From assembly GCA_028274465.1 (NCBI GenBank), contig CM051457.1:96285982-96349981 (forward strand): a DNA stretch of 64,000 nucleotides, in the 5' to 3' direction. The DNA is from Plantago ovata (Eukaryota; Streptophyta; Magnoliopsida; Lamiales; Plantaginaceae). The position numbers and the translations under genes are program-made. The number at the start of each line of letters is the position of its first letter. Positions within the stretch are counted from its first letter, which is position 1. Of the stretch, positions 32,621-44,729 are shown in pieces. Below the pieces are notes generated by a model. It saw only the letters and a list, made by a program, of their open reading frames with translations, was not told where the DNA came from and did no database searches.

Positions 32621-33309
32621 ACCAACACATTGAAACTAACTATTTCATAGCATCATCACACTTTATAATTAACAAAAAATAACTCAAAATAATCTAAAAA
32701 TAAACATAAATAATTAAATTAACCAATTAACATTATTAATCAATTAATTAACATAATTATAATTAACAGAACTAAAAGTTAACTAAAAATTAATATAATT
32801 CACACTAACAGTTAACATAATCAATTAAGAGCCTCTAATTAAATAAAAATAATTTATAAAATTACAGAATAAATCGAAAAAAATTATTTAAACTGATTTT
32901 AGCTATACAACATATATAATGTAATACTTTACAACTAAAACAATCATAATTAAGCAAAAAAAAAAAAAACAAAGCCCCAAAAATTAGGGTTGGGCAGAGA
33001 TTGAATCAGAGAGGAGAAGCGAAGGAGGTGGCTCGATCTATTAATTTCACCCAAAGAGAGAAATTAAGAATTGAAATTGAACTTGAAATGAAATTGAATA
33101 AGAAGAAAGAAAGGAACTTACTGATTGAGATCGAGAGGAGAAGAGGAGGCGGTGGAAGGTGGCGTCGGCTCCGGTAGTGGCGGTGGACGGTGGTGGCGTG
33201 GATTGAGAGTTTAGGGTTTGAATTGGGGGAGAAAAGTGGAGAATGGAGAATGAAGAAGATAAAAAATGAAGAAGAGAAGAAGACGCCTTTTGTGTTAGAC
33301 AGATCGCGT

Positions 33310-33589
33310 TTTCTTTTGACGACGGATGACTCATCCGTCGCTATATTTATTAATTTATTTTTTATTCTTTTAATTGTAAACTAAATTCTGGTCAACTCTC
33401 GTATAGCGACAGATGACTCTATCCGTCTCTAGTTTAGCGACAGATGACGGATAAACCTGATCTATCGCTAAACTAGAGCCTGGACACGAACTTATCTTAG
33501 AGCGCAAATCGTGTTCATCCGTCGCTAAATAGCGACGGATGCGATGTGTATCTATTTGTCCGTCGCTAAATGACTAATATCTTGTAGTG
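33310..33589. repeat. CACTA right subterminal repeats
   Basis: Copies of GACGGATGA, CATCCGTCGCT and TAGCGACGGAT in both orientations precede the terminal CTTGTAGTG. They mirror the left end. Confidence 0.85.
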
Positions 33590-33592
33590 TCA

Positions 33593-34611
33593 TCTAAATG
33601 GTGTCCATGTTTTGTGCCTGGGTTTGTGATATGAAGATAGAGTGTGAAGTATATTGTGGGTCATGTTATTCGCTTGTGATCTTCATAACTACTTATCTTA
33701 ATGAACTAGTGTGTATGGTTGATTGAATATTGCTCATTACTACTGGGGTGAAGCCACAAAAGTTGTGGTCACAAATGGTGGTGGTTTTGTTGTGAAATAA
33801 TTCTCACTTGTGATGATTATTTCTTGATCTGTCGTGGTTGATCTTTTACAACAGGGTAGGTATGAGTTACATGATGATATCCAGTTACTTGAAGGTAAGT
33901 ATTTGCACAAGATTGCAAGATGAAGACTAGTTCTCATCAAGGGGAGCTAATATCCAAATGATTGCAAGAGTGAAGACTAGTTCTCATTAAGGGGGAGCTG
34001 ATATTCAAAAGGGTGGTTGATCAAGCAAGGTTGATGAAATCAGTTGAAGAAATGAAAGTTGAGAAGTTTTATGCTCAAAGTATAGGGTTGCAATGACTTA
34101 TGGCAGGACCAACTCTTTACAGTCTCTGGTGGTTGGTGAAGTGTTTCCGCAAAACGAAGTGCATCACTAGAGTCTACAAGCATTTTTCTAGTTTGTAAAC
34201 ATTTAAGATTACAGATTTCTGCTACTGTTTTTCTTTTCTTCACAAAAAAGGGGAGAATGGTCTGAGTTTGTTTCTATTTTATTCTTGTTATTTATTTTCT
34301 TGATTATTTCTTATTTCTTGTTTCTTACTTATTTCATTGTTTTTCTCTACCTGTGTTATTTCTCTTCTTTCTTCTCTAAGTCTATGTGTCTTTCTAAGTT
34401 TCTGTTTCTAAGTCTATGTGTCTTTCTAAGTTTCTGTTTCTAAGTCTCTGAGTCTCTTTGTTTAACTTTCTTATTTCATTACTTCTTCTGCATATTCTTT
34501 GATTTGTCTTTATATAAGGCATTCAGGGGGAGTTTGGTTTATCTCGTCTTTATTTTTATAATCATTTTTTGTGCAACAGGTTTTGTGAAGAAAAAGCAAA
34601 AAGGGGGAGAT
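33593..34611 (+). other. Copia element 3' noncoding region, right of CACTA
   Basis: No intact ORF. It contains repeated motifs such as AAGACTAGTTCTCATCAAGG (twice, about 33923 and 33972), T/C-rich repeats of TCTAAGTCTATGTGTCTTTC (34375-34450), and a polypurine tract AAAAGGGGGAGA (34599-34610) directly before the LTR. Confidence 0.55.
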
Positions 34612-35530
34612 TGTTAGAGTAGTAATTGTGGTGTTATGGATCGTGTTTCTTAAACACCGTGTAAATGTTATTATAACAATGTGTTGTGTTAACAACACTT
34701 CTGTGTTATGATAACACACACCATAACACGACTTCATAGATCTCCTAATACATCTAGGATTCGAATTAGTTTTGCTTTTTCTTTATTAACTTAATTATTT
34801 CCACGATTTTGTTTATTATTAGTGTGCAGATATGTCTTGGAGAGCAAGAGAATTAAGCAAGGAAAAGTCCTTGTAGAGTCGGGTCGATACAACGAAAGAA
34901 GTAAAGAAGAGTTTTAAAGATATTAGGAGACCTAGACGATGCTGCATGATAAGGGAAGATCTCCTAAAGTATACTGACTTGGTGTGAACGCACACATTAT
35001 TAGAAGATTCCAGAACGCATTTATACCATAGTGAAGAAGATCTCAAGGACTCTTCACAACGCTATGAATACTGGAGAGATTTCTACTTCACGACTACAGA
35101 AGAACAACGAGTTGCTAGCATAATATCATTAGAGTTTTTCTGTAGATTTCACAAGTTGTAAAGTCTTCCTACGCTGTTCATCAGTCTATTAGGTTTAGAC
35201 TTGTCAAGACTATTCTAGTCTTGCTTGTGTTTAAGCTAGTCTCTATAGATCAAGGTTTCATACTTTGTAATCTCTTTACAAACTAGTGATTTAGCCATTG
35301 TGCTCCGGATAATAGAAATATTTTATATATGAGAAAAGTATTTCGTTGTGTTCTTTACATTCCGTTGTATTTATTTTAAGTTTTATATTCTATGATCAAC
35401 AGTGTTGTGATATGTGTTCTTATAACACTTGTCATTACACTGTTGTTGAGATCTGTGTTCTCATAACACTAGTCTTAACACTGTTGATTCTGTCTTGTAT
35501 TAAGTTCAAGTTAGATCCGTACACTTTCAG
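34612..35530 (+). mobile_element. LTR, probably 3' LTR of the copia element
   Basis: It starts TGTTAGAGTAGTAATTG right after a purine tract. The first 130 bp and last 150 bp hold many GTGTTATGATAACAC-like palindromic motifs. The 3' limit is inferred at ACTTTCA near 35530, because the composition changes there. The following TTGGCGCTGG resembles a primer-binding site only weakly, so the right border and the LTR's role are not certain. Confidence 0.55.
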
Positions 35531-37350
35531 AAACTATTGGCGCTGGAATCATGTGATTTGGTGGAGAAATGAGCTCATAATTAGCTCCGAAATATTGGAA
35601 AAGAAGGAAACTGTTTGCTAGTCGGTGCGTAGATCGGTCGAGCCAAAAACTGGTCTAGGTTTGAAGAAAACTGGCGTTGTAGCCGGTGAACCCGGAGATC
35701 GCCAGACAGATCACTGAATGGACCAGAACCGAAATGAAACAGAGTGACTGTGGGAGCTTGTCCAGAGCACCTTAAGGCGCGCCTAGAGGCTCTAAAGTGC
35801 GTGAGAGCGTGTGGATGGAAATTTCAGCTCGTGGGAGCGCGTGAGACCACCCCAGGACGAGTTACAACGCACTAAAAGTGTTTAAAGGCACGTCGAACTG
35901 TTTGGCAGGCTTCTATGATGTTTTCGGACCTTGAAACATGGGGTACGGATACATACGGCAAGCCCAGGAAGGTAGAGATGAGCTCAAAAGCAAAAATTTA
36001 TGTTGATTCAACTAAGGTGCCTAAGATTTCTTTCAATGATTGTTTTGGTAATAATGTTGGTGCGTATTTTTTGGTCAGTAAAGGTTTTGGGATAGGCATA
36101 GTAATTGTAGCTAGCGTTGACTGTCTGCTAGCGATAGGCTATATTGTCGAAAAGCCTAAAGAAGGGCATGAGTGCATAAAGACCTTGACAAAATTGTTGA
36201 AGCGTCAATGGTTGACAATGCCAAAGGAGTGAGTGGTCTACGAGAGATTGTGGACAGAATTGCCGAAGTGTCCAAAGGTGATAAAGGTGGAGCTCAAAGC
36301 CGTATTAGCGGACAACATTCAAGAGTCAATGGTTGCTGAAAACAAAAAGTATCAACAACCCTAGGTGTAAGCTACCGAATAAGACATGGTTTGTTGGATG
36401 TATGTCTGCAGGGTTGGAGATGGTTTTCCTGTTGTGGAGAGGTGCGAGGTTTAGACCTTGCACTAGAAGCCTAAAGGTTCGCCGGGTGACCTTAGTAGTT
36501 CTGCTCACTAAGGTTATCCTCGTATTCGATCCAGGGGCAACGGAAGAGCAGTGGTCAGTCAATTGATGAAGTTGCGGGCCACCCAAGTCGTGGTTAGTTC
36601 GTGGGCCAACAATTCCACCGCTGGGAATCATCTACAATAGTATTTTGTTATTTATTTATCTTTTATATTTATCCGTTGAATCATCGTTGAGTCATGTTAA
36701 GTCGTTATCTTTATCCGTTAGAATCTAGGTTGTTCTAGGTTATTCTATTTGTTGGGTTGAGCCTGTCATACTTAAGGCCCGTGAGATACTCTAGAGGTTC
36801 CTGGCTTGTTATATAAACCAGTCAACCCTAAGTGTCACTCTCACTGTTTGAAGTAATCAGAGGATGTGTTCCCGACGATCGTATGTCTTTCTTTTTTTAT
36901 GGCGCCGTTCTTCTCGCTGTCTGACACACAATCTTCTTTTGCCGTTGTTCTGTTCCTACAAAATGTGACACATCCTCCCTTTCAGAGTCCAACGTATATA
37001 TCTTAAGGACGTCCAATTTGCACGTGCCAAGCCGAACTAATACAACACGATTTTGGAGCTTTTCCAAGAGTGCATCAGTTTCCAATGACAATTTAAAAAA
37101 TAAAATAAAATTTTGATACATTTAAGCTATCATGGATATCAGCTCATACGCTATGTTTGAGATATTATTTTATATTGCGTCGTGTGGCAAGCACAAGCTC
37201 AATGCCAACTTTATGTACGAAAAATATACTCGAGACAGGACACTCAGTTTGTGGAATCACCTAATTAACGAGATGGAGTAAATTAAAGAATCTCACTCAG
37301 TTCGTGGTGACTTTTAGTCGAGCCCACTAAAACGCAACTACGCAAGTACC
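35531..37350. other. Unclassified repeat-like DNA with one short ORF
   Basis: 35750-35900 has repeated GAGCGTGTG/GAGCGCGTGAG motifs. A 105-residue plus-strand ORF lies at 35915-36232 (MMFSDLETWGTDTYGKPRKV; later GIGIVIVASVDCLLAIGYIV, a hydrophobic run) with no recognisable domain. 36710-36870 looks like an LTR promoter (GTTATATAAACCAG). 36930-37100 resembles 40260-40370. Probably retroelement debris. Confidence 0.35.
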
Positions 37351-37572
37351 TTTGGATTTTCTTTCTTGAGATATATTGTTTGTTTGGCGAGACCAATCTT
37401 ATCATTTTTATTATAGATTAATAGCACATAAAGTAATTGAAATCTAATTTGTGATCATATTTTGTAATCCGGAAGTTTGTTCCTCTGTATTTCAGTTGTA
37501 AGTGTTGTTGGAGCATTTCTTTATACTCTTGTGTTAATAAAAAAATATATGCCGTTTTAAAAAAAAAAAAAG
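37351..37572 (+). mobile_element. LINE 3' end with poly(A)
   Basis: The tail GCATTTCTTTATACTCTTG...ATGCCGTTTT followed by 14 A residues (37558-37571) matches, in opposite orientation, the 3' ends at 42422 and 51061. The left limit is uncertain. No ORF is present. Confidence 0.6.
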
Positions 37573-38636
37573 ACGACTGATAATTAATTAGTCATAAGTA
37601 CATATACCTTTCCAACATATAAATTAAACAAATCAGTAACTGACTGAAGCAGAGCATTTGCACCATCAGGTGCTTATGCGGAACGCAACTATATATATGG
37701 TTATAAGAAATGGAGATTGTTCAGATCAAGTTTGTGTATAGGGAAGCTAAGTGAGCCGCGGACCACTTACCAAATGAAGGGCGTAGAAGAACTTTCGGAA
37801 GAAACTAAAACTTGTGTGTCTTTGCATTTTATTTGGGACACACGGAACCTAGTTGTTTAAATGTTCCGTTAATGTTTTACTCCTTTAATTTGGTTCTCTT
37901 TATAACTTAAGACATCCTTTATTGTTTTATATTTCATTGCAATTCAATTAAAAAAAAAAAAAAGAAAGAAAGAAAGAAATAAAAACAAACAGTAACCTCA
38001 TTGTACTCTCAAACATGATAGTTAAATTATTAAATAAGGTGGTTCGGTGGTAATGGTGGTGATGTAGCACAAAAGAGGTCAGAATTTCCAACCCTAACAA
38101 ATTCATTAAGTGGTTTAGGCGTATTTGGAGTTGTAAGGTTGGTTTAGTCGTGTATCTGGAATTATAAGGTGGTAAATGTATAGTGGAGTTTCGTACCCTT
38201 ACAGAGTCATAAGATGGTTTAAACGTATTTGAAGTAATTACATTTTTCATTTAAAAATGAAATAAAACAATATGATGGACTCTCTTGTCAAAGTGATGGA
38301 TAAGATCGCGCCAAACACAAAAGCTATATGAACCAAAAAATAGTTAATCTTAAGATCAATGTACCCGAACGATGGAGTTGCGAATGTTGGGGACCTAAGA
38401 TTTGAAGTTAGAGGTGAGGGGGTGAACGTAATTACATACTCATCCGTTTTTTTTTTTATATTGTTTATGTTTGATTTTGAAACGGTATTTTAGAAAGTTA
38501 GTATGATGAGTGTAGTATTTGTTTTAGTGACAGGACTACAATAAAGTTGTGATATAGAAAGTTGTCAAATAATAAAATGTAAACAATCTAAAAAATGGAC
38601 GAAAAAGTAATGCGTAAACAATCTAAAAAACATATA
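37573..38636. other. Intergenic, nothing recognised
   Basis: AT-rich, with an A-rich simple stretch (37951-37983, AAAG repeats). No coding sequence, LTR or TIR seen. Confidence 0.4.
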
Positions 38637-38892
38637 CTCCCTCCGTCCCAGAAAACGTTACACATTTTGACTTTTTCCGGTCAACAGTTTTCAACTTTGA
38701 CTACAAATTACTCTTAAATTGTAATGGTAAAATATATAACAAATTATATCGTGAAACATTACTTCCTAAATTTTCATTATGTAATTTTGTTATATATTTT
38801 ATCATTACAATTTAAAAATAATTTATAGTCAAAATCAAAAATAGTTGATCAGAACAAATTAAAATGGGTAAAAATTTATCGGACGGATGTAG
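38637..38892. mobile_element. Stowaway-type MITE
   Basis: This 256-bp element has terminal inverted repeats CTCCCTCCGTCC and, reversed at the right end, CTACATCCGTCC. TA dinucleotides flank it (38635-38636 and 38893-38894). The interior is AT-rich and palindromic, with matching TTACAATTTAAGAG/CTCTTAAATTGTAA-like arms. Typical of Tc1/mariner-derived MITEs. No coding capacity. Confidence 0.88.
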
Positions 38893-38963
38893 TAAGCATC
38901 TAAGATTCTTTCGAAAGTTTGGACTTGAGCGGTGGGGCAAATTCTAAAACAGTGATAATACTA

Positions 38964-38968
<5 letters not shown>

Positions 38969-39042
<74 letters not shown>
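38969..39042. repeat. (TA)n microsatellite
   Basis: About 36 uninterrupted AT dinucleotides followed by a T-rich run. Confidence 0.97.
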
Positions 39043-39045
<3 letters not shown>

Positions 39046-39546
39046 ATTTTTTTCTCAATTTAGAGGAATCGAGTCACAATGACTACCTCTAATTCCACCG
39101 GGTTGCAATTGATCCAACATTGTGTAAATATTAAAAAAATGTGAGTATCTTATATACTCTTACGAGTTAACCTGTAAAAATTAGGTAATGACCGGACCAC
39201 CAGGCACTGCATGGGCCTTATATAAGTGTGGTGGAAACATACGTGCTCCACCCTATATTTTATTCAAAGAAAAGTTGATTTATTAATCAAACCGCAAATG
39301 AGTATTTTAACTAAATTCTCCACCAACTATTCTGTGACAAGAAACCACAAAAGATATATTGAACTTGTCACACAATATATGCAAGGATTGGCAGACATAT
39401 GTTGGATGTCCACCATTTATTCATTACCATTTATGCCTAGCTATAAACCCAAACACATGCATATGAGTACTTCTTGTTTAAATTTGTAAAGACCCAAGAA
39501 CTAATTATGGTGGATTTCTCCCCATCCAGAAGCGGCTAGTTAAAAA

Positions 39547-39938
39547 ATGCTAAAATTCTGGAAACAGGTTATTATTCCACATTTTTTGGACCCGTATGTA
39601 GCTGAGGCGTATGCTATTCGTGAAGGCTTGAAGTTTGTGTCGGACCGTGACTGGAAGAAGATAATAATTGAGAGTGATTGTCAATTAATAATTAATATGA
39701 TTCGGAATGGTAGTCATTTATTTTCTGTTTTAGGACCTATTTTGCAAGACATTAAACTCCTTTCTTCTGGTTTTGGGTCGTTAAGACTTAATTTTGCCCC
39801 ACGAATTTGTAATGAAGTTGCTCACCGTCTTGCACGGACGACTTCATGTTCACGCGAGGGCCTAGATGATTTGCCTACTATGTAATTTGTGGCCTAGCCG
39901 ATTTGTGAAATGAAATTCACATTTTTCTTCTCAAAAAA
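39547..39938 (+). pseudogene. LINE RNase H fragment with 3' tail
   Basis: The ORF reads AEAYAIREGLKFVSDRDWKK, IIIESDCQLIINMIRNGSHL and FAPRICNEVAHRLARTTSCS. This is the plant RVT_3-type RNase H domain (E of AEA, D of ESD, and N.VAH.LA). It lacks the first catalytic segment, so it is 5'-truncated. AATGAAATTCACATTTTTC and AAAAAA follow the stop, as at LINE 3' ends. It may instead be a host RNase H-like gene fragment, but the tail favours a LINE. Confidence 0.65.
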
Positions 39939-42421
39939 GTTTTTAGAATTAGGTTTAAATTTAGTTTCTTAGTATTTAGTATTATTTTTATTGATAAGTC
40001 TGACTCTTCATCGTATTATATGTAAGAGATCAATTAGGACAAGAAACATTATCAAATGGAGAAAAAGGAGAGTAGATTTTAAATTTTATTTACAATCTTT
40101 ATTCAGCTTAGAACTCCAAAAGTTGCTTCTCGAAAATCTCAAATTTCTCTTTCTTCTCTATGATGGCGTTGGTTTCTTCTCTACCTTAGGCTCTGATTTC
40201 TTCTATTGTCGTTCCGTTCATCTACAAGCGCAACCCCTCTTCCATTTTTTTATCCAATTTCCATTGGATGAAGTCCAATTCGCACATTCCAAGACCAACT
40301 ATCACAATACGATCTTGAGGATTTCTCAAGATTCCAAAACATGCCCTCAAAGCCTTGGTCTGAATGTCTTCTCAAAGTTCATGCTTTCGCAAGTCACAAC
40401 GGCGACCAACATTCAAGAGTGGAGGAATCCGTTGAAGACATCCACAACATGTTTCACATGTTAGAGGAGACTTTGCAACGTGCCAAAGTTGTGAGTCGAG
40501 AAGGTAGTGGCGATCAAACAGAGTCAGAGCACGTGGAGGACCATGGCGTCTCCACTCCACCAATAAGTCAAGATTGTAAAATTTTGGAATCTCTGGAGGG
40601 CCATGAATTGATCGTTGAAGGGTCCCATGAGATGGAGGAGGTCAAGAGGAGTCTGACAGTGCAAAAATCATTGAGTTTGGTGAAGGAACGAAGAGCTCCG
40701 AACCATCACCAATGGCGTCTAGCACGTTACAATGCCCATAGAGAAGAAGAACAAGCTTCCCAATCTATCTAGGAACAAAGTCGGTTGATCGAGCTGAACC
40801 GAAGTGTAGATCAAGCACGCAATGGACCAGCTAGCGATGAATCGGGCTGGACAAAGGCATAGAGCTGGCACACGCATAGGAGCGCTAGTGGAGGACAACG
40901 AGTGTGTGGGAGCATGTGCGGAGGGCCAGGAGCATGCTAAAGCGCGTAAGCACTCCTTTGAGCTCGTGGTGGCCCGTAACGAAGGTTTGAGGCTCATTTT
41001 AACGCATGAAATCTTCCGAAAGGACGAGGCCAGATGGACGTATATGGATGGGTTCAATTTATGTTTGACCACCTAGAGGAAAAAAACTAGCTTCTATTAG
41101 GACCAATTAGGCACATGATCTCATTTCGTGATCAAAAGTTTGTCCGGAGGAAGGACCACATAGATGTCTGAGAGGTGTACCGCGGGAAGTAGTACCAGGC
41201 ACATTTTGAAAAAACATGAAGAAACCACCAATTGGGCATGGGCTAATCCCATTAAGCAAGTATTGAGTCTCTTACCACCACGTGGAACATTCTGGTGTGT
41301 ACACTTGTCATGATATAATTGGACCAACTTAAGAAGGATCAATGCCTATAAAATGGCCCAGTTTCTTAAATCAAGCTATCAAGTATTAATTATTCTCACA
41401 TACACCTCTTAACTAGTATACAAGGGAGGTGAACAACCTCCTTCAAGTACAGTCTTGACACCGGTTTGACCATAGGGAAAATCAGTGATATTGCAGCAAT
41501 TCATATCCCCTCTACTCACACACACTCTGTGATACTCAGTATTGAAGAACAAGGTCATGTGCTCTACTTAAGAAGGGCAATTATCATCAAGAATACTATA
41601 CCTACACTTATTGGTACGGAAGTAACAGAGGATGAAGGGCAGTTTGCGGACTTACAATGAATAAGTTACCCCACTTTAACTTGTCAATAATTGACTTAAT
41701 TTAAGGAGAAATTGGTAAAGTTGGATTATTAGAGAATTTGATGGGAGTTTGCAAAAAAAAACTACTTAAAAGTTAGAGAAGTTGTAGAAATAGTGTTTGC
41801 AAACCTAACTTTCTTTACAAAAACAACTAAAACTCAGCTTATTTAAAGAGAAGTTGCTTAAGGAGGTACAACCCGAAAAATGGATCCATTCAAAGGAGTT
41901 TTTGAGGGGGTGCAAGAGCTCTCATCCATATTTTCTTCGCCTTCTCAGCTTGATTTGTGGAATCATCCGTCGATACAAACTAATTTGAACTTGGAATCTC
42001 GCGAAGAAGACTCAAACAAAAGAAGGAAGAGTAAGGGAAGAAAAGAAAAGAGAAGAAAAGGACCAGTCCGAAAAGAAGATTATGTTGAATGGGCCCTACT
42101 TTCCGAGCCCGGATCCAGCCCAAAAGAAATTATATAGGACTACATCTAGATAGAGAGGATCTATGAAATGGACCAACTTCTCCAGCTTAATTTTAAAGAA
42201 TTTGTCTGCTTATAAGCTCTTGCAAACACTTAAAAAGTTGCTTCTGCATATAAATAAGTGATAAACTGGATAAGTTAAATTGTTGCAAACACCCACCAAG
42301 TATAACGAATTAATTATCACACATCACTTGTAAGAGATATAATAACTTTATCACTTAAATTGTGACTTTGAATATGTTAGTGTCCGAACTTCAACAATAT
42401 TCAATACGAAACCAGTTAATT
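39939..42421. other. Retroelement-like debris, no intact gene
   Basis: Short plus-strand frames (40341-40772 with VHAFASHNGDQHSRVEESVE; 40822-41076) look gag- or leader-like but carry no known domain. 40260-40370 resembles 36930-37100. 41100-41420 resembles an LTR promoter (CCTATAAAATGG, 41345). An 85-residue ORF (41880-42137, MDPFKGVFEGVQELSSIFSS with a K/R-rich run) sits between hAT-MITE-like ends containing GTTTGCAA motifs (about 41690 and 42290). Its origin is unknown. Confidence 0.35.
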
Positions 42422-43114
42422 CTTTTTATTTTTTTTTTCTGAAACGGCAAAAATTTTATTAATTAAAGAGCATAAGAAATGCTCGAACAACTACAACTGA
42501 AATACACAGAGACACATCTCCGGAACACCATGATATTCGAGTTTAACAAAACCTCATCCAATGACTACCTCAAACTTACAACCTTTTAACCATAATACCA
42601 CAATTCAAAGCAAACCCTCCCCATATATCGATCCAAAACAGCAACTAAGGAGCCAAAAATCCCCATCCCACCTCTCGAAAAAATTTAGCCGAATTAGCAC
42701 AAATCAGGGGCCAAAACATTGAGCCATCATCACAGACTCCAAACCAACATCACATGTACCTGTTAGATAAATTTGAGTACCAAACACAAACAATAATGCT
42801 AACCTTAACCAATTTTTTAGAGTGAAAACCGTACTAACTTGGGTCCTACACCCGTACAGACACACCGTGACTAACAACATCCAACCCCTTAGAATGAAAA
42901 AGCAAAGGACAAGGTAGTAAGCCCCATCGTACCAAGTCACACTGATTGAAAATTAACCAAAATGAGTCTTAGTCCCTTAGAATGTGCCGTATGAAGCAAG
43001 GAATTTAAACCACAAGCCACGTTTTCACCATAAAAAAGGAGAAGCTCAACCACCAAATCAGAGTATGCCATCGGTCTCTTATCACCAACCTCAATGCCTC
43101 TGCAAAGAAAAACT

Positions 43115-44271
43115 TATTGGAGCCGATGGGCTTTTACTTGAACAAGAGTTTGAGACAAGAACAAGTAGGAGCACAAAACAAAATGCGAGTATATATATCA
43201 ATATATAACAAACAAAAGAACTTACAAAGTAGAGTTGATTCAATCACAAAGTCCTTCCTTGCGCACTATAAGAATGCAACGAACCACGTACAGATTGCAA
43301 CAACCGCTGGACTTCCAACAACTCCTCAAAGGAGTAACAACAACAACAAATGGGGAGTAGAGTCGATAGTTGGACTATCTCTCCTTAAGACAAATACTTG
43401 CCCCGCTTGTGGTGCTTACGGAATTTCGGCAATCTGTCTCCCAGGATAAAACTACTCTAAGACGACTAAGGAGCACTCCAATAGTCGAATCTAGCGAACT
43501 TACTTTGAGTATGATAGAGTGCAAAGAGAAAGCAAATGAGAAGAGAAGTATCAAATGCCTTGGATGTGTGTTTGGGAATGAACCCCACTCCCATATTTAT
43601 ACTTCTCAAAGGCTTCAATGAAGAGGTATGAAATCCCTTCAAAAGGTCACAATGAATGGTAGCAAACCATTCAACAAAATGCCAAAGGGAGTGAAAACTC
43701 GCCTGCCACGTTCTGGGATAAGTTCTATTTTGAACAAAACCATTCACAAGAGTTACAATGGTCCAATGGTAGACAGTTGTGTTTGTTATCCAACATGTAT
43801 GAGGTTCAAACCCTAGCAGACACAATTTTTCCACTATTTACGTTTTTTTCACCTTTCCTTGTTGGAAACCATTGTGAAAGGTCACAAATTCACTAATTCA
43901 AGTTGTTTAACTTGTAAATTAATTTTCTCATCAATTTTGAGCAATTAATTACAATTAAACACAAATGAATAACATTCCAACAATGCATTTTGCATATATC
44001 TATGCAAACCTCATTTGTCTTTTATCCATGAATTTTAGCACAGTGGTACCAACCGTATTTGAACGATTTAATTCATTCATGTATCGATCAACACACTATG
44101 TGCATTAATCACCTTTCACCATACGGGATTTTAGTGACTTTAACGCTTAGTGACATCCATTAACAAATGGAAACACACGATCATGGAAAGCTTGTTTCCA
44201 ACGTGTTGGGCCCAAATGACCAATACATCAAATGAATTGAAAGCTCAATCATTTCACTAAAATTCCCAACA
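43115..44271 (-). mobile_element. Solo copia-like LTR inside the LINE
   Basis: This 1,157-bp LTR begins TGTTGGGAATTTTAGTG at 44271 (minus) and ends CCAATA at 43115, a one-base change from the expected CCAACA. The duplication AAACT flanks both sides (43110-43114 and 44272-44276). A TATA-like TATAAATATGGG lies at about 43592-43603. No internal region is attached. Short open frames within it are chance. Confidence 0.82.
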
Positions 44272-44729
44272 AAACTCCCAACCAATGCCAAGATCATGTA
44301 AGTACTGTTCCAATAAATCTACTCAATTCCATCGACAAAACCAATAAGAGGAGGAAAAATCGGTCCAATATAACCTACCCAACTCGAGATGCTACCCATA
44401 CAAACAACACACAAGCACCCCAACAACCGGGCACATCACAAAAAAGGACATGTAATCCGACCATTAAGAAGTACTTACGTATTGTAATTTAAAGTACGGA
44501 CACCTCAAGAGGACTTATAGAACCAAACAATAAAACCGGCCTCAACAAATTAACCTCAGAAGATAAAAAGACCATACCCGCCATGATCGACGTAGCCACG
44601 CCCCGAATAGATATACACGGCCAGCAAGAAATAGTGAACCCGCCACCCTTAGAACCGCCGACAGCCTTCGAAATTTCCTACAACCGAAATAAACACCTTT
44701 CTCCCAAACATATTAGTATCAACACTCAA

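Larger units (their letters stand above)
31937..33309 (-). other. CACTA internal region with hairpins and AT-rich spacer
   Basis: After the hAT-like insertion, the minus strand continues CACTA accessory-gene exon sequence (about 31937-32050). Then come two imperfect hairpins (32381-32459 and 32534-32620), a very AT-rich stretch (32640-32960), and a gene-start-like region with a GA/CT-rich leader (32990-33300). No intact ORF was found. Confidence 0.5.
29193..33589 (-). mobile_element. CACTA (En/Spm) DNA transposon, 4.4 kb
   Basis: The ends are CACTACAAGGAAACTTG (29193) and, reversed, CACTACAAGATATTAGTC (33589). The 3-bp target duplication TCA flanks it at 29190-29192 and 33590-33592. Many copies of TAGCGACGGAT in both orientations fill the first and last 300 bp, as expected for subterminal transposase-binding repeats. 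It carries pieces of a transposase-like gene on the minus strand but no intact TNPD transposase, so it is non-autonomous. It inserted into the copia element and was later hit by a hAT-like element. Confidence 0.92.

Noticed and set aside
33047..33384. ORFs of 95 and 64 aa near the CACTA right end
   Set aside because: Low-complexity S/T/F-rich translations of leader-like DNA and subterminal repeats. No domain.
36326..36631. Possible tRNA-derived SINE (GGTTCGCC and GATCCAGG motifs)
   Set aside because: No A box/B box pair at the right spacing and no 3' tail or TSD.
38969..39042. Replication origin or matrix attachment signal in the AT run
   Set aside because: A plain (TA)n microsatellite explains it.
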